Notes: generated by a model from the sequence alone, not told the origin. Counted from the stretch's first letter, positions 12,262 to 22,384 are shown. The stretch: 64,000 nucleotides of DNA from Burkholderia plantarii (GCF_001411805.1 NZ_CP007213.1:2418001-2482000), one strand, 5' to 3'. Numbers and translations: made by a program.

Positions 12262-13110
12262 TCACGCATCCGCCGGCGCGGCGAGCGCGGCCACGCGCTC
12301 GTGCGCGATCGCGCAGTAACTTTCGTTGATCTCGTAGCCGACGAAGCCGCGCCCGTGCCGCGCGCACGCCACGGCCGTGGTGCCGCTGCCCATGAACGGG
12401 TCCAGCACCACGCCGCCCGGCGGGCAGCTCGACAGCACCATCCGCTCGACGAGTTCGAGCGGCTTCTGGGTCGGATGGTCGACGCGCTCCGCGTGCTGGC
12501 GGTGCAGCCGCGAAATCGACCAGACGTCCTTCGGGTTGTAGCCCATCTCGAGCCACTTGCTGCCTTCGAACAGTTTGCGCGAACGGGCCTTCTTCGTTTC
12601 GGCGTCGTAGGGGATGCGGACCGGATCGAGATCGAAGTAATAGCCCTTCGACACCGCGAAAAACCCGATGTTGTCGTGAACCGACGTGTAGCGGCGCGTG
12701 GTGCCGCCCATGCTCGGCACGCGCCGGTCCCAGATGATCTCGTTGACCATCGTGAGACGCGTCTTCAGGAAGCTGAAGATCTCGGGCGCGTATTGCCAGG
12801 TGCAGAACACGTACAGCGAGCCGCTGGCCTTGAGCTTCGGGATCGCGAGCTCGAGCCACTGGCGCGTCCACGCGAGATGCGCGTCGCCCTGCAGCTTGTC
12901 CGAGTCGTTGCCGTAGTCCTTGCCGAGCCCATACGGCGGATCGGCCACGATCAGGTCGATCGAGGCGTCCGGCAGGCTCGCCGCATCGGTCAGGAAATCG
13001 CGGTGGCGCAGGTCGATGCCGCCGGGCAGCGCGCGCGCGGGCGCCGCGGCCGAAGCCGCGCCGGTTTCGCTGGCCGCGCCGCCGGCGGGCTCTTCGATCA
13101 GGTCGCGCAT
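12262..13110 (-). CDS. Orphan beta-class DNA adenine N6-methyltransferase
   Basis: A 282-residue site-specific DNA methyltransferase. Motif IV is DPPYGLG (residues 57-63) and comes before the SAM-binding motif DPFMGSGTTA in the C-terminal third. This IV-then-I order is that of beta-class enzymes, and DPPY points to N6-adenine. The HPTQKP motif (motif X region) precedes it. No restriction endonuclease or specificity gene lies nearby, so it is solitary and probably regulatory. I start at ATG 13110, 7 bases after trpB. It sits between trpB and trpA and shares their transcript. The target site cannot be read from the protein; a GTWWAC-type specificity is what I recall for a Burkholderia orphan methylase in this setting, but I am not sure of that link. 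Confidence 0.87.
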   Translation of the reverse strand: MRDLIEEPAGGAASETGAASAAAPARALPGGIDLRHRDFLTDAASLPDASIDLIVADPPYGLGKDYGNDSDKLQGDAHLAWTRQWLELAIPKLKASGSLYVFCTWQYAPEIFSFLKTRLTMVNEIIWDRRVPSMGGTTRRYTSVHDNIGFFAVSKGYYFDLDPVRIPYDAETKKARSRKLFEGSKWLEMGYNPKDVWSISRLHRQHAERVDHPTQKPLELVERMVLSSCPPGGVVLDPFMGSGTTAVACARHGRGFVGYEINESYCAIAHERVAALAAPADA

Positions 13111-13117
13111 CCGGGCG

Positions 13118-14311
13118 TCAGAGCGTGATGCCGCCGCGCTCGGCGACGGTATGCATGTCCTTGTCGCCGCGGCCCGACAGGTTGACGAGCAGGATCCTGT
13201 CCTTCGGCAGGCTCGGCGCGAGCTTCGCGCCGTAGGCGATCGCGTGGCTCGATTCAAGGGCCGGGATGATGCCCTCGATCCGGCAGCAATCGTGGAACGC
13301 CTTCAGCGCCTCCTCGTCGGTGATCGGCACGTACTGCGCGCGGCCGCTGTCCTTGAGCCAGGCGTGCTCGGGGCCGACGCCGGGATAGTCGAGGCCCGCC
13401 GACACCGAATGCGTCTCGATGATCTGGCCGTCAGCATCCTGCAGCAGGTAGGTGCGGTTGCCGTGCAGCACGCCGGGGCTGCCGCCCGTCAGCGAGGCCG
13501 CGTGGCGCCCCGTGTCCAGGCCGTCGCCGGCCGCCTCGACGCCGATCAGCTGCACGTTCGTGTCGTCGATGTACGGGTAGAAGATCCCCATCGCGTTCGA
13601 GCCGCCGCCCACGCAGGCGATCACCGCGTCGGGCTGGCGCCCCGTCATCTCGGGCATCTGCACCTTGCACTCGTCGCCGATCACGCGCTGGAAGTCGCGC
13701 ACCAGCATCGGGTACGGATGCGGGCCGGCCACCGTGCCGATGATGTAGAAGGTCGTCTCGATGTTGGTGACCCAGTCGCGCATCGCTTCGTTGAGCGCGT
13801 CCTTCAGCGTGCGCGAGCCTGATTCCACCGGCACCACGGTCGCGCCGAGCAGCTTCATGCGGTAGACGTTGGCGGCCTGGCGGCGCACGTCCTCCGAGCC
13901 CATGTAGACCACGCACTCCATGCCGAAGCGCGCGCAGATGGTGGCCGTGGCCACGCCGTGCTGGCCCGCGCCGGTCTCGGCGATCACGCGCTTCTTGCCC
14001 ATCCGGCGCGCGAGCAGCGCCTGGCCGATCACGTTGTTCACCTTGTGGGCGCCCGTGTGGTTCAGGTCCTCGCGCTTCAGGTAGATCTGCGCGCCGCCGA
14101 GCATCTCGCTCCAGCGCTGCGCGTGGTAGATCGGCGACGGGCGGCCGACGAAGTGCTTCAGTTCGCGGTTGTATTCGGCGACGAATTCGGGATCGTCGCG
14201 AAAACGCTCGTAGGCGCCGCGCAGTTCGTCGAGCGCGTGGATCAGCGTTTCGGCGACGAACACGCCGCCATAGGGGCCGAAATGGCCTTGCTCATCAGGA
14301 AGGTTGTACAT
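13118..14311 (-). CDS. trpB: Tryptophan synthase beta chain
   Basis: A 397-residue PLP enzyme condensing indole with serine. The PLP lysine is in [15 protein letters not shown], the substrate loop is ETGAGQHG, and the phosphate-binding glycine loop is [10 protein letters not shown]. Length and motifs are complete. It follows trpF by 52 bases, and the methylase gene starts 7 bases after its stop. Confidence 0.97.
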   Translation of the reverse strand: MYNLPDEQGHFGPYGGVFVAETLIHALDELRGAYERFRDDPEFVAEYNRELKHFVGRPSPIYHAQRWSEMLGGAQIYLKREDLNHTGAHKVNNVIGQALLARRMGKKRVIAETGAGQHGVATATICARFGMECVVYMGSEDVRRQAANVYRMKLLGATVVPVESGSRTLKDALNEAMRDWVTNIETTFYIIGTVAGPHPYPMLVRDFQRVIGDECKVQMPEMTGRQPDAVIACVGGGSNAMGIFYPYIDDTNVQLIGVEAAGDGLDTGRHAASLTGGSPGVLHGNRTYLLQDADGQIIETHSVSAGLDYPGVGPEHAWLKDSGRAQYVPITDEEALKAFHDCCRIEGIIPALESSHAIAYGAKLAPSLPKDRILLVNLSGRGDKDMHTVAERGGITL

Positions 14312-14363
14312 GCCGTGACTCTCGATTGGACGGCGCGGCGCAGGGGCCGCGCCGGCATTTGGC

Positions 14364-15053
14364 TCACCGGGCGTCCGCGTCGCGCACCGCGCTCACGAAC
14401 GCCGCCATCCGGGCGTGATCCTTCACGCCCTTCTCGCCCGCTACCTCGATGCCACTGGAGACATCGACCGCGTAGGGGCGGACCTGGCGAATCGCATCAC
14501 CGACGTTTCGAGCGTTCAAGCCACCACTCAAAACGGCCCGATGCACGAGCTCTGCGGGAATAAGTGACCAATCGAAGACCTTGCCGCTACCGCCGTAGTC
14601 CGGCACATGGGTGTCGAACAACCAGCCGGCGGCTGTCGAATAGTGAAGTGCCGATTCTACCAAATCGGCGCGCCGCGTCGAGTCGCCCACGCGCAACGCG
14701 CGCAGCCACGGCAGGCGCGCCTCCTGCGCGAGCGCCAGGCAGTGCTCGGGCGTCTCGTCGCCGTGGAACTGCAGCGTGGTGAGCGGTACCGCGTCGAGCA
14801 CGCGCGCGAGGTCGTCGGCACTGGCGTTGACGAACAGGCCGACGGCCGAGACGAACGGCGGCAGGCGGCGCGCGAGATCGGCGGCCTGTTGCGGCGTGAC
14901 CGCGCGCGGGCTCTTCGGATAGAACACGAAGCCGACCGCGTCGGCGCCGAGCGCGACCGCGTGCTCGACGTCGGCGGGACGGGACAGCCCGCACAGCTTG
15001 ATGCGGGTGCGGGGGCGCGGCGCGGCGCCGGGGGAAATCGGGGTATCGGTCAT
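14364..15053 (-). CDS. trpF: Phosphoribosylanthranilate isomerase
   Basis: A 229-residue TIM barrel that isomerises N-(5-phosphoribosyl)anthranilate. The catalytic Cys sits in [10 protein letters not shown], and the general-acid Asp is in [14 protein letters not shown]. Phosphate-binding segments are [11 protein letters not shown] and AVDVSSGIE. The start at ATG 15053 (MTDTPISPG) is chosen because sequence upstream is not family-like; the ribosome site is weak. trpF-trpB-methylase-trpA-accD reads as one operon. Confidence 0.95.
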   Translation of the reverse strand: MTDTPISPGAAPRPRTRIKLCGLSRPADVEHAVALGADAVGFVFYPKSPRAVTPQQAADLARRLPPFVSAVGLFVNASADDLARVLDAVPLTTLQFHGDETPEHCLALAQEARLPWLRALRVGDSTRRADLVESALHYSTAAGWLFDTHVPDYGGSGKVFDWSLIPAELVHRAVLSGGLNARNVGDAIRQVRPYAVDVSSGIEVAGEKGVKDHARMAAFVSAVRDADAR

Positions 15054-15096
15054 CGTCAACAAAAAATCGGCTCGGGCGCGGGCATCGCCGCCCGCA

Positions 15097-15930
15097 TCAC
15101 GGATTGGCGGGCGGTGCCGGCGGCGGCGCGTCGAGATCGGCCCAGACCGTGCTCCACGGCACGCTGCCGAGTTGCGCGGGCGGCACGGCGAAGTGCTCAG
15201 GATAGCCGACATGGGCCAGGTAGAGGCCGTCGGGCGCGAAGGTCGGCGCGGCGCGTTCGCGATTGCGCGCGGCCAGCACCTCGGCGAGCCAGTCGGCCGG
15301 ATAGCGGCCGCGCCCCACCGCGATCAGGCAGCCCATCAGGTTGCGCACCATGTGATGCAGGAACGCGTTGGCGCGAAAGCGGAAATGGATGAAGCTGCCC
15401 GACGGGCGGATGTCGATCTGGTGCAGGTGCTTGACGGGCGTCTTCGACTGGCATTCCGACGAGCGGAACGACGAGAAGTCGTGCTCGCCGATCAGGTGCG
15501 CCGCGGCGGCGCGCATCGCCTCCACGTCGAGTGGCGTATGCACCCAGCCCGCGCGCGCGGCCAGCATCGGCGAGCGCACCGGATGCACGTAGAGCGCGTA
15601 GTAATAGGTGCGCTCGAACGCGGCGAAGCGGGCGTGGAACGTCTCGGGCATCGACCTGGCCCACTGCACCGCCACGCTCGGCGGCAGAAACGCGTTGGTG
15701 CCACGCACCCACGAGAAATCGGTGCGGTCGAGTTCGGTGTCGAAATGAACCACCTGGCCGAGCCCGTGGACGCCGGTGTCGGTGCGCCCCGCCACCACGG
15801 TCTGCAGCGGCACCAGCGCGAACGCCTTCAGCGCCTGTTCCAGCGTGTCCTGCACGGTGTTGCCGTGCGGCTGCGACTGCCAGCCGTGGAACGCCGCGCC
15901 GTCGTACTGAATGCCGAGCGCGATCCGCAT
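15097..15930 (-). CDS. truA: tRNA pseudouridine(38-40) synthase
   Basis: A 277-residue TruA enzyme acting on the anticodon arm of tRNA. The catalytic Asp is in [10 protein letters not shown], and the C-terminal [11 protein letters not shown] segment is diagnostic. The start ATG 15930 overlaps the fimV stop by one base (TGATG), so the two are translationally coupled. trpF begins 43 bases after the stop. The fimV-truA-trpF order is typical of beta-proteobacteria. Confidence 0.96.
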   Translation of the reverse strand: MRIALGIQYDGAAFHGWQSQPHGNTVQDTLEQALKAFALVPLQTVVAGRTDTGVHGLGQVVHFDTELDRTDFSWVRGTNAFLPPSVAVQWARSMPETFHARFAAFERTYYYALYVHPVRSPMLAARAGWVHTPLDVEAMRAAAAHLIGEHDFSSFRSSECQSKTPVKHLHQIDIRPSGSFIHFRFRANAFLHHMVRNLMGCLIAVGRGRYPADWLAEVLAARNRERAAPTFAPDGLYLAHVGYPEHFAVPPAQLGSVPWSTVWADLDAPPPAPPANP

Positions 15931-18506
15931 CACGTCGCGTCGGCGAGTTTCGCGAGCAGCGTGCGCGCGGCGTCGCTGGTGCCGGCGCGGCCCGCGTCGA
16001 CCACCTCGTTCAGCAGCGTGCGCGCGCCGTGCAGATCGCCGAGTTCGACGTATTCGGCGGCCAGTTCGAGCTTGTTCTGCGCGATCCGGTCGAGCGCCGC
16101 GTCGGTCGGCGGCGGCAGCGTCGCGCTCGGGCCGACCGGCAGGTCGAGGTCGAAATCGAGATTCAGCGCGCCGAATTGCGCGCCGCCGAGCGCGCCGAAC
16201 GCAGCAGCGGGACGGCTCTCGGGGACCGATCCGGATGCGGGCGGGTCGAGCGGTTCGTCGTCGTCCCATTGATCCTCCCCCGCAATCGCGGCCGGCGGCT
16301 CGCCGTGGCTGGATGCCGGCTGGCCGGGTGAATCGGGCATGAATGCCGAGGCGTCGGCGGGTGAACTTCGAGGGGTCTCGGCGGCTAGACCGTTAGTTGC
16401 TTCTTGCGATGCAAAATCAGGCGGCGTGGGCAGGCCGGGCTCCGGCTCGCCGACGCGCGGCGGCAAGGGCATGTCGAGGCTGTCGAGCGCGGACACCGCG
16501 TCGGCCGGAAATTCGTGCGCGGGCACGTCGGCCGAAGCGGGGTAAGTCAGGTCATTCAATTCGGTGGGGCTCGTGGGGATGACGGGCGTCGTCCCGGCGG
16601 CTTCGTGCTGCGCGGGCGGCGTCCCGCTTTCGGGTTGGCCGGACGGCGGCGCGGCCGCGTCCGGCAGGTCGTTCCCGGGGACCGTCGGCGCGGGCGGCTC
16701 GGCCTGCGCTTCGGGTCCGGCCGGTGCCGGTGGTTCGCTCGGCACGAGCGGTTCGGCCATGGCGGCGGGCGATGCCAGCTGCTCGGTCAGCACCGGCGGC
16801 CCGGATGTTTTCGGCGGTTCAACAGGTTCAACAGGTTCAACAGGTTCAACAGGTTCAACAGGTTCAACAGGTTCAACAGGTTCGGTCGCGGGCGGCAGCG
16901 GCTCGTCCTTGAGCGTCATCGGCGCGGCGGGCTCAGCCTCGTGCGGCGTCGGCGCCACGACGGGCGGCTCGATCGGCTCGGGTTCGCCCTGCGCGTGACG
17001 CGCGACCGGCTCCGGTTCGTGCGACGCCGCATCGGTCGCCACGGCAACGGCGGCGGCGCCGGCCGCCGCGGGCACGACGGTCTCGGCGATATGCGTCGGA
17101 CGCGCGTCGACGTCGCGCTCCGGCGTTTGCGGAGCCGGCGTCGGCGTCGCTTCGTCGGGCTCCGCACGCTTGCGGCGGCGGAACGCGAAACCGAGGATCA
17201 GCGCCGCCGCGGCCACGCCGATGGCGATCGCCGCGGTCCGGTCGAGCGGAACGGAAGATGATGCCGGCTGGGCGGCGGCCGGCTTCGGCGTGGCCACCAC
17301 GGTCGGGGCCGGCGCGGATGCGGACGCGGCGGCCGAGGCGGCGGAACCCTCCTCGGCGGCGCTCGCGGCCGAGGCGGTGGCCGGCGCGCTCACCGCGGCC
17401 GGGGTCGATGCCGGCGTGGCCACCTTCGGCGACGGCGCCGCGTTCTCGGCGGCCGGCTTGCCGATGCCGTGCTGTTGCAGTTCCATCAGCACGCGGTTCT
17501 TCAACGCGAGCAATTGCTGGAGGCTCGACGGACGTGCCTGCGCGGCCGCCGGGGCCTGCGCGGCGCTGCCGCCGGCCGTGGCGCCGGGCGCGAGCAACGC
17601 GGCTTCCGCCGCGCTCGAACCGACCGGCGGCGCGGTGTGGATCGAGCCGCTCCAGCTGTGCGGGCCGCTCGTGCCGGCGGCCGAATTGGCATCGGCCGGA
17701 TGCGCGCCTGCGGCGGGCGCCGCGGGCGCGACCGATGCCGCGTTCGCCGTGGACGACGGCGCAACGGCAGCCGCCGAGGCCCCCGCGTTCGCCGGCGCCC
17801 CACCGCCCACCGTTGCTCCCCCGGTCGCGGCGGCCGTGGCGTCGGCCGCATGCGATGCGCCGTTCGCGGCAGCTGGCGCCACCGTGGCAGGATTGGCCGC
17901 CGGCGCCGCGCCGGGCGAGCCCGCCGACGCGCCAGCGGCTGGCGCCGCCGCCACGTCCGCGCGCGCCCCGGCCGCCGTAGCCGCCGCCGTAGCTGCCGCA
18001 GCTGCTGCGCTCCCGGCGCGCGGTGCCGCAGCACCCGCCGCGGCCGCGCTTGCCGTCGAAGCACCAGCAGCACGCGCGGCACTCGCCGCCGCACCCGGCA
18101 CCGAAGCCGCCGGAGCCGCCAGCGCCGCCCCGCTCGCATCGAGCGGCGGCACGGTCAGCGTCGATCCGAGCCGCAGCCGGCTCGGATCGTGTTTCATGAA
18201 CGCCTGGGGATTCGCGTCGAACAGCGCGCGGCTCGCGCGGCCGAGCACCACGGGATCATGCGATTGCGTGACGGCCACGGCGATATCGGTCAGCGACTGG
18301 CCCGGCCGCACGGTGATCGCGAGCGGCGCGGCGGCAGCCTCCGAGGGTGCCGCATGAGCGAGCGGCGCGACAGCCGACATCAGCGCGGCGGCCAACGTCA
18401 GCACCGCGGCCGCGATCGGACGAATCACGAAAGCGCTGCCCCCGGCGGGCGGTCGGATTCGGGCAAGGGAGGAAATACCGGGGAAAAATCGCAGCGTCAT
18501 CGGCAC
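15930..18506 (-). CDS. fimV: FimV-like LysM/TPR inner-membrane protein
   Basis: An 858-residue polar-hub-type protein of the FimV/HubP family. In order: signal peptide ending ...AHAAPSEA; a periplasmic LysM-like domain ([15 protein letters not shown] to LTVPPLDAS); a long Ala-rich region; a membrane segment ([17 protein letters not shown]) with a following FRRRKRAE stop-transfer; a cytoplasmic acidic Pro/Glu-rich linker with seven VEP repeats; and a C-terminal FimV domain of about 50 residues ([20 protein letters not shown]). In Pseudomonas FimV supports type IV pilus assembly and twitching. Most of the length is low-complexity and likely to vary between strains. Confidence 0.88.
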   Translation of the reverse strand: MPMTLRFFPGISSLARIRPPAGGSAFVIRPIAAAVLTLAAALMSAVAPLAHAAPSEAAAAPLAITVRPGQSLTDIAVAVTQSHDPVVLGRASRALFDANPQAFMKHDPSRLRLGSTLTVPPLDASGAALAAPAASVPGAAASAARAAGASTASAAAAGAAAPRAGSAAAAAATAAATAAGARADVAAAPAAGASAGSPGAAPAANPATVAPAAANGASHAADATAAATGGATVGGGAPANAGASAAAVAPSSTANAASVAPAAPAAGAHPADANSAAGTSGPHSWSGSIHTAPPVGSSAAEAALLAPGATAGGSAAQAPAAAQARPSSLQQLLALKNRVLMELQQHGIGKPAAENAAPSPKVATPASTPAAVSAPATASAASAAEEGSAASAAASASAPAPTVVATPKPAAAQPASSSVPLDRTAAIAIGVAAAALILGFAFRRRKRAEPDEATPTPAPQTPERDVDARPTHIAETVVPAAAGAAAVAVATDAASHEPEPVARHAQGEPEPIEPPVVAPTPHEAEPAAPMTLKDEPLPPATEPVEPVEPVEPVEPVEPVEPVEPPKTSGPPVLTEQLASPAAMAEPLVPSEPPAPAGPEAQAEPPAPTVPGNDLPDAAAPPSGQPESGTPPAQHEAAGTTPVIPTSPTELNDLTYPASADVPAHEFPADAVSALDSLDMPLPPRVGEPEPGLPTPPDFASQEATNGLAAETPRSSPADASAFMPDSPGQPASSHGEPPAAIAGEDQWDDDEPLDPPASGSVPESRPAAAFGALGGAQFGALNLDFDLDLPVGPSATLPPPTDAALDRIAQNKLELAAEYVELGDLHGARTLLNEVVDAGRAGTSDAARTLLAKLADAT
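16818..16880. repeat. Seven perfect 9-bp tandem repeats inside fimV
   Basis: TTCAACAGG is repeated seven times without a mismatch (63 bp). On the coding strand it encodes (VEP) repeats in the cytoplasmic linker of FimV. The unit is a multiple of three, so copy-number change would alter linker length without a frameshift. Confidence 0.97.
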
Positions 18507-18744
18507 ATTCGCCGCGGCAGCGCGCGGCCCTGGTTCGCGTTGGAAGGAGGACAGGATTCGGGGACGGACGCGCCGGCGGCTCGAGGCGCCCTGCGCGTGC
18601 GACGCCGGATTGCATCGTAGCCGCGTAGTTTACTTTACCCGCCGCGCCTTTCGCGCATTTCATCGCATTCGACACGCGCGAGGGGCGGACAACAGCAGGC
18701 GCGCCGCATGGCATACGCGGCCCTTACCGCACGATCGGCCCGCC

Positions 18745-18801
18745 AAAAACGAAGCGGCGTTCGCCGCCCCCGGCCGGATGCCGGGCACCGCGAACGCCGC
18801 C
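18745..18801 (-). terminator. Intrinsic terminator downstream of asd
   Basis: A perfect 11-bp inverted repeat GCGGCGTTCGC (18754-18764) / GCGAACGCCGC (18790-18800), followed on the minus strand by TTCGTTTTT. The loop of about 25 bases is itself GC-rich. The remaining gap up to fimV (18507-18744) shows no coding frame. Confidence 0.8.
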
Positions 18802-18832
18802 GTCGTCCTCGCGGACGCGGACCGCGCAGGTC

Positions 18833-19954
18833 TTATCGGTCGAGCAGGATGCGCAGCATCCGGCGCAGCGGCTCGGCCGCGCCCCACAGCAGCTGGTCGC
18901 CGACCGTGAACGCCGACAGGTATTCACCGCCCATCGCCAGCTTGCGCAGGCGGCCGACCGGCACCGACAGCGTGCCCGTGACGACGGCCGTCGACAGCTC
19001 GCGCATCGACGCTTCGCGCTCGTTCGGCACGACCTTCACCCAGTCGTTGCCCGAGGCGAGGATCGCGTTGACCTCGTCGAGCGGCACGTCCTTCTTCAGC
19101 TTGATCGTGAGCGCCTGCGAGTGGCAGCGCATCGCGCCGATCCGCACGCACAGCCCGTCGACGGGGATCGAGCCCGGCTCGCCCATGGCCGGCTTGCCGA
19201 GGATCTTGTTGGCTTCGGCGCCGCCCTTCCATTCCTCCTTCGACATGCCGTTGCCGAGATCCTTGTCGATCCACGGAATCAGCGAGCCGGCGAGCGGCAC
19301 GCCGAACTGGCTGGTCGGCATCGCCTCGCTGTTCATCGTGGCCGACACGCGGCGGTCGATGTCGAGGATCGCCGAGGACGGATCGGCCAGCTGGTCGGCC
19401 ACCGCGCCGTGCAGCGCGCCCATCTGCGAGATCAGCTCGCGCATGTTCTGCGCGCCGGCGCCCGAGGCGGCCTGGTACGTCATGGCCGTCATCCAGTCGA
19501 TCAGGTTCTCGCGGAACAGGCCGCCCAGCGCCATCAGCATCAGGCTCACGGTGCAGTTGCCGCCGATGAAGTTGCGGCTGCCCTTCACGAGCGCGTTCTT
19601 GATCACGTCGAGGTTGACCGGATCGAGGATGATGACGGCGTCGTCCTTCATCCGCAGCGACGAGGCCGCGTCGATCCAGTAGCCCTTCCAGCCGTCCGCG
19701 CGCAGCTTCGGGAAGACCTCGTTGGTGTAGTCGCCGCCCTGGCAGGTGATGATCGCATCGCAGCGCTTCAGCTCGTCGATGCTCGTCGCGTCCTTCAGCG
19801 TGGTCTCGTTTTTCGCGAAGGCCGGGGCCTTGCCGCCTGCATTGCTGGTGCTGAAAAACACCGGCTCGATCAGATCGAAATCGCCCTCTTCCTGCATGCG
19901 CTGCATCAGCACGCTGCCGACCATGCCACGCCAACCTACGAGACCTACCTTCAT
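18833..19954 (-). CDS. asd: Aspartate-semialdehyde dehydrogenase
   Basis: Reduces aspartyl phosphate to aspartate semialdehyde, the branch point to lysine and diaminopimelate, threonine, isoleucine and methionine. The 373-residue protein begins [16 protein letters not shown] (NADP loop), has the catalytic Cys in [16 protein letters not shown], and is of the longer gamma-proteobacterial type. AAGGGTGAG precedes ATG 19954. A leader with a Thr/Ile/Lys-rich open frame and a nested hairpin lies upstream, suggesting end-product control. The gene sits between leuB and fimV, with its own terminator. Confidence 0.96.
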   Translation of the reverse strand: MKVGLVGWRGMVGSVLMQRMQEEGDFDLIEPVFFSTSNAGGKAPAFAKNETTLKDATSIDELKRCDAIITCQGGDYTNEVFPKLRADGWKGYWIDAASSLRMKDDAVIILDPVNLDVIKNALVKGSRNFIGGNCTVSLMLMALGGLFRENLIDWMTAMTYQAASGAGAQNMRELISQMGALHGAVADQLADPSSAILDIDRRVSATMNSEAMPTSQFGVPLAGSLIPWIDKDLGNGMSKEEWKGGAEANKILGKPAMGEPGSIPVDGLCVRIGAMRCHSQALTIKLKKDVPLDEVNAILASGNDWVKVVPNEREASMRELSTAVVTGTLSVPVGRLRKLAMGGEYLSAFTVGDQLLWGAAEPLRRMLRILLDR

Positions 19955-19980
19955 GACTCACCCTTTGTTTGAGAGTTTTC

Positions 19981-20027
19981 CCCGCCTTTTCCGCCCCCCG
20001 CGTAACCGCGCGGGGAAATCAGGCGGG
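19981..20027 (-). promoter_or_regulatory. Nested hairpin in the asd leader
   Basis: An outer stem CCCGCCT (19981-19987) / AGGCGGG (20021-20027) encloses an inner stem CCCCGCG (19996-20002) / CGCGGGG (20009-20015). It begins 15 bases after the stop of the Thr/Ile/Lys-rich leader frame and ends 15-20 bases before the asd ribosome site. No T-run follows, so action through Rho or on translation is more likely than simple intrinsic termination. Confidence 0.5.
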
Positions 20028-20042
20028 CACGACGGACGACGA

Positions 20043-20159
20043 TCAGCTTTTCGTGATCGTTTTCGTGGTGATGATTTTCGTGGAGACGATGGCGAGCGCA
20101 TCCACACGGGCTGTGCCGTGCGGATTCAGGACCGGGGAGATCAAGAGATTCAGCGCCAT
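20043..20159 (-). CDS. Putative asd leader peptide rich in Thr, Ile and Lys
   Basis: A 38-codon frame from ATG 20159 ends at TGA 20043, 88 bases before asd. Its last twelve residues are TKIITTKTITKS: five Thr, three Ile and four of the remaining residues Lys or Ser. Thr, Ile and Lys are end products of the pathway that asd feeds. This resembles the ITT-rich leader of the E. coli thr operon (known attenuation leader). The start is uncertain: no ribosome site precedes ATG 20159, and the probable -10 box ends eight bases before it, so the mRNA may be nearly leaderless or a downstream start may be used. Function is inferred. Confidence 0.5.
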   Translation of the reverse strand: MALNLLISPVLNPHGTARVDALAIVSTKIITTKTITKS

Positions 20160-20167
20160 GCGTTGGA

Positions 20168-20196
20168 GTCTACACAAACCTTCAGGGTCGGACAAC
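20168..20196 (-). promoter_or_regulatory. Candidate asd promoter
   Basis: On the minus strand TTGTCC and TAGACT are separated by 17 bases, a good sigma-70 arrangement. The -10 box lies eight bases upstream of the leader-peptide ATG at 20159, placing the start of transcription at or just before that codon. Confidence 0.5.
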
Positions 20197-20271
20197 GACC
20201 CCATGAAACAATCACGAACGGCGCGGGACAAGCCCCTTTTTCAGGGGACAAAGCGCGCCGGCTCGCGTCAT

Positions 20272-20327
20272 GACCGACGGCGGGCGACCGGCGGCGGGCG
20301 ACCGGCGGCGGGCGACCGGCGGCGGGC
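20272..20327. repeat. Four 14-bp tandem repeats downstream of leuB
   Basis: The unit GACCGGCGGCGGGC occurs four times head to tail (20272, 20286, 20300, 20314); only the first copy differs, by one base. It lies in the gap between leuB and asd, 30 bases after the leuB stop. No function is evident. Confidence 0.93.
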
Positions 20328-20357
20328 GGACAGTGCCGACGCCCGCCGGATCACGCG

Positions 20358-21425
20358 TTACAGCGCGGCGACCACCGCGTCGCCCATCTGCGCGGTGCCG
20401 ACCTGCTGGCAGCCCGGCGTCGCGATATCGCCGGTGCGGTAGCCCTGTTCGAGCACCTTCTGCACGGCGCGCTCGATGCGGTCGGCCTGCTCGGCGCGGT
20501 TCAGCGAATAGCGCAGCAGCATCGCGGCCGACAGGATGGTGGCCAGCGGATTGGCCACGCCCTTGCCCGCGATGTCCGGCGCCGAGCCGTGCGAGGGCTC
20601 GTACAAGCCCTTGTTGTTCTTGTCGAGCGAGGCCGACGGCAGCATGCCGATCGAGCCCGTCAGCATCGCGGCCTCGTCCGACAGGATGTCGCCGAACATG
20701 TTGCCGGTGACGATCACGTCGAACTGCTTCGGCGCCTTCGCGAGCTGCATCGCCGCGTTGTCGACGTACATGTGCGAAAGCTCGATGTCGGCGTATTCCT
20801 TCGACACGTCGATCATCAGGTCGCGCCAGAACTGCGAGGTCTCGAGCACGTTGGCCTTGTCGACCGACAGCAGCTTCCTGCCGCGCTTCCGCGCCGCCTG
20901 GAACGCCACGTGCGCGATGCGGCGCACTTCCGGCTCCGAATAGCGCATCGTGTCGAAGCCTTCGCGGGCGCCCGCGAACGGGCCGTCCGGCGCCTCGCGC
21001 GTGCCGCGCGGCTGGCCGAAGTAGATGTCGCCGTTCAGTTCGCGCACGATCAGGATGTCGAGGCCGGCGATCAGTTCGGGCTTGAGCGGCGACGCGTCGA
21101 CAAGCTGCGAATAGCAGATCGCCGGGCGGAAGTTCGCGAACAGCTCCAGATGCTTGCGCAGGCCGAGGATCGCCTGCTCCGGGCGCAGCGCGCGTTCGAG
21201 CGAGTCGTACTTCCAGTCGCCGACCGCGCCGAACAGGATCGCGTCCGCCTGCTTCGCGAGCGCCAGCGTGGCCTCCGGCAGCGGATGGCCGGCCGCCTCG
21301 TAGCCGGCGCCGCCCACGGGCGCCTGTTCCAGTTCGAACGTCTCGTCGAGCGCGTTGAGTACCTTCACCGCTTCCTTGACGATCTCGGGACCGATGCCGT
21401 CGCCCGGCAGCACTGCAATCTTCAT
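20358..21425 (-). CDS. leuB: 3-isopropylmalate dehydrogenase
   Basis: A 355-residue isocitrate/isopropylmalate dehydrogenase family enzyme, carrying out oxidative decarboxylation in leucine synthesis. N-terminus [16 protein letters not shown]; substrate-binding [21 protein letters not shown]; Mg-binding [21 protein letters not shown]-specific [14 protein letters not shown]. It follows leuD by 88 bases, completing leuC-(lipoprotein)-leuD-leuB. Confidence 0.97.
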   Translation of the reverse strand: MKIAVLPGDGIGPEIVKEAVKVLNALDETFELEQAPVGGAGYEAAGHPLPEATLALAKQADAILFGAVGDWKYDSLERALRPEQAILGLRKHLELFANFRPAICYSQLVDASPLKPELIAGLDILIVRELNGDIYFGQPRGTREAPDGPFAGAREGFDTMRYSEPEVRRIAHVAFQAARKRGRKLLSVDKANVLETSQFWRDLMIDVSKEYADIELSHMYVDNAAMQLAKAPKQFDVIVTGNMFGDILSDEAAMLTGSIGMLPSASLDKNNKGLYEPSHGSAPDIAGKGVANPLATILSAAMLLRYSLNRAEQADRIERAVQKVLEQGYRTGDIATPGCQQVGTAQMGDAVVAAL

Positions 21426-21513
21426 GCGATTTTTCCTGGGTAGATTGTGAATTCAGGCGCGGGGCCGCGCAGCCGGCCGCGGCCGGCTTCGCGCGCGTGG
21501 CCGGCGCGCCGCC

Positions 21514-22164
21514 TCAGCCGATCAGGCGGTTGTTCAGCCAGGGCTGGCGCGCGATCCGCTCGGCCTCGAACTGGCGAATCTTGTCGGCATGGCGCAGCGT
21601 CAGGCCGATGTCGTCGAAGCCGTTCAGCAGACAATACTTGCGGAACGCGCTGACCTCGAACGCGTACTCGCGGTTGTCGCCCGTGCGCACCACCTGCGCG
21701 TCGAGATCGATCGTCAGCTGGTAGCCGTTGAACGCGTAGGTCTCGTCGAACAGGTAGGTGACTTCCCGCTCGCTCAGCACGATCGGCAGCAGGCCGTTCT
21801 TGAAGCAGTTGTTGAAGAAGATGTCGGCGAAGCTCGGCGCGATGATCGCACGGAAGCCGTACTGCTGCAGCGCCCACGGCGCGTGCTCGCGCGAGCTGCC
21901 GCAGCCGAAGTTCTCGCGCGCGAGCAGCACCGAGGCGCCCTGGTAGCGCGGCTGGTTCAGCACGAAGTCGGGGTTCAGCGGCCGCTTCGAGTTGTCCTGG
22001 CCCGGCTCGCCGTGATCGAGGTAGCGCCATTCGTCGAACGCGTTCGGGCCGAAGCCGGTGCGCTTGATCGACTTCAGGAACTGCTTCGGGATGATCGCGT
22101 CCGTGTCGACGTTCGCGCGATCGAGCGGCGCCACGACGCCGGTGTGTACCGTGAATTTTTCCAT
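21514..22164 (-). CDS. leuD: 3-isopropylmalate dehydratase small subunit
   Basis: The 216-residue swivel-domain partner of LeuC. Motifs: [15 protein letters not shown] near the start and [14 protein letters not shown] in the middle, both typical of the aconitase-type small subunit. It lies 71 bases after the small lipoprotein gene. Confidence 0.97.
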   Translation of the reverse strand: MEKFTVHTGVVAPLDRANVDTDAIIPKQFLKSIKRTGFGPNAFDEWRYLDHGEPGQDNSKRPLNPDFVLNQPRYQGASVLLARENFGCGSSREHAPWALQQYGFRAIIAPSFADIFFNNCFKNGLLPIVLSEREVTYLFDETYAFNGYQLTIDLDAQVVRTGDNREYAFEVSAFRKYCLLNGFDDIGLTLRHADKIRQFEAERIARQPWLNNRLIG

Positions 22165-22235
22165 GATCCGTGACCAGATTGGATGCCGGCCCGCGGGCCG
22201 GCGAAATCGATTGTCCGTCGCGCGGGGCGCGCCGC

Positions 22236-22379
22236 TCAGTTCGCCGCGCGCGTGATCGCGCGGCCGGCGGCGTTGATGTCCTCGCCCATGCCCGCCACCG
22301 TGTTGCAGGCCGCGAGACCGAGCACCATGCCCACGAGGGCGAAAGCCGCCGCGAGGCGGCGCAGATGCGTGCGTTGCAT
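22236..22379 (-). CDS. Entericidin A/B family small lipoprotein
   Basis: A 47-residue protein (MQRTHLRRL, a hydrophobic run, then lipobox VLGLAAC, then [22 protein letters not shown]). The mature part after the Cys is about 23 residues and contains the entericidin signature NTxxGxGxDI. Members are small membrane lipoproteins; E. coli EcnB is described as bacteriolytic. It starts 5 bases after the leuC stop, so it is co-transcribed with leucine genes, an arrangement I recall from other Burkholderia but without a known rationale. Confidence 0.88.
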   Translation of the reverse strand: MQRTHLRRLAAAFALVGMVLGLAACNTVAGMGEDINAAGRAITRAAN

Positions 22380-22384
22380 GAGGC

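Noticed and set aside
16818..16880. CRISPR-like short repeats
   Set aside because: The units are 9 bp, contiguous without spacers, and encode VEP repeats inside fimV.
20160..20231. TTG-started N-terminal extension of the asd leader frame
   Set aside because: It would cover the likely -35 and -10 boxes, and the added sequence is not Thr/Ile/Lys-rich. The shorter frame from ATG 20159 is the better leader.
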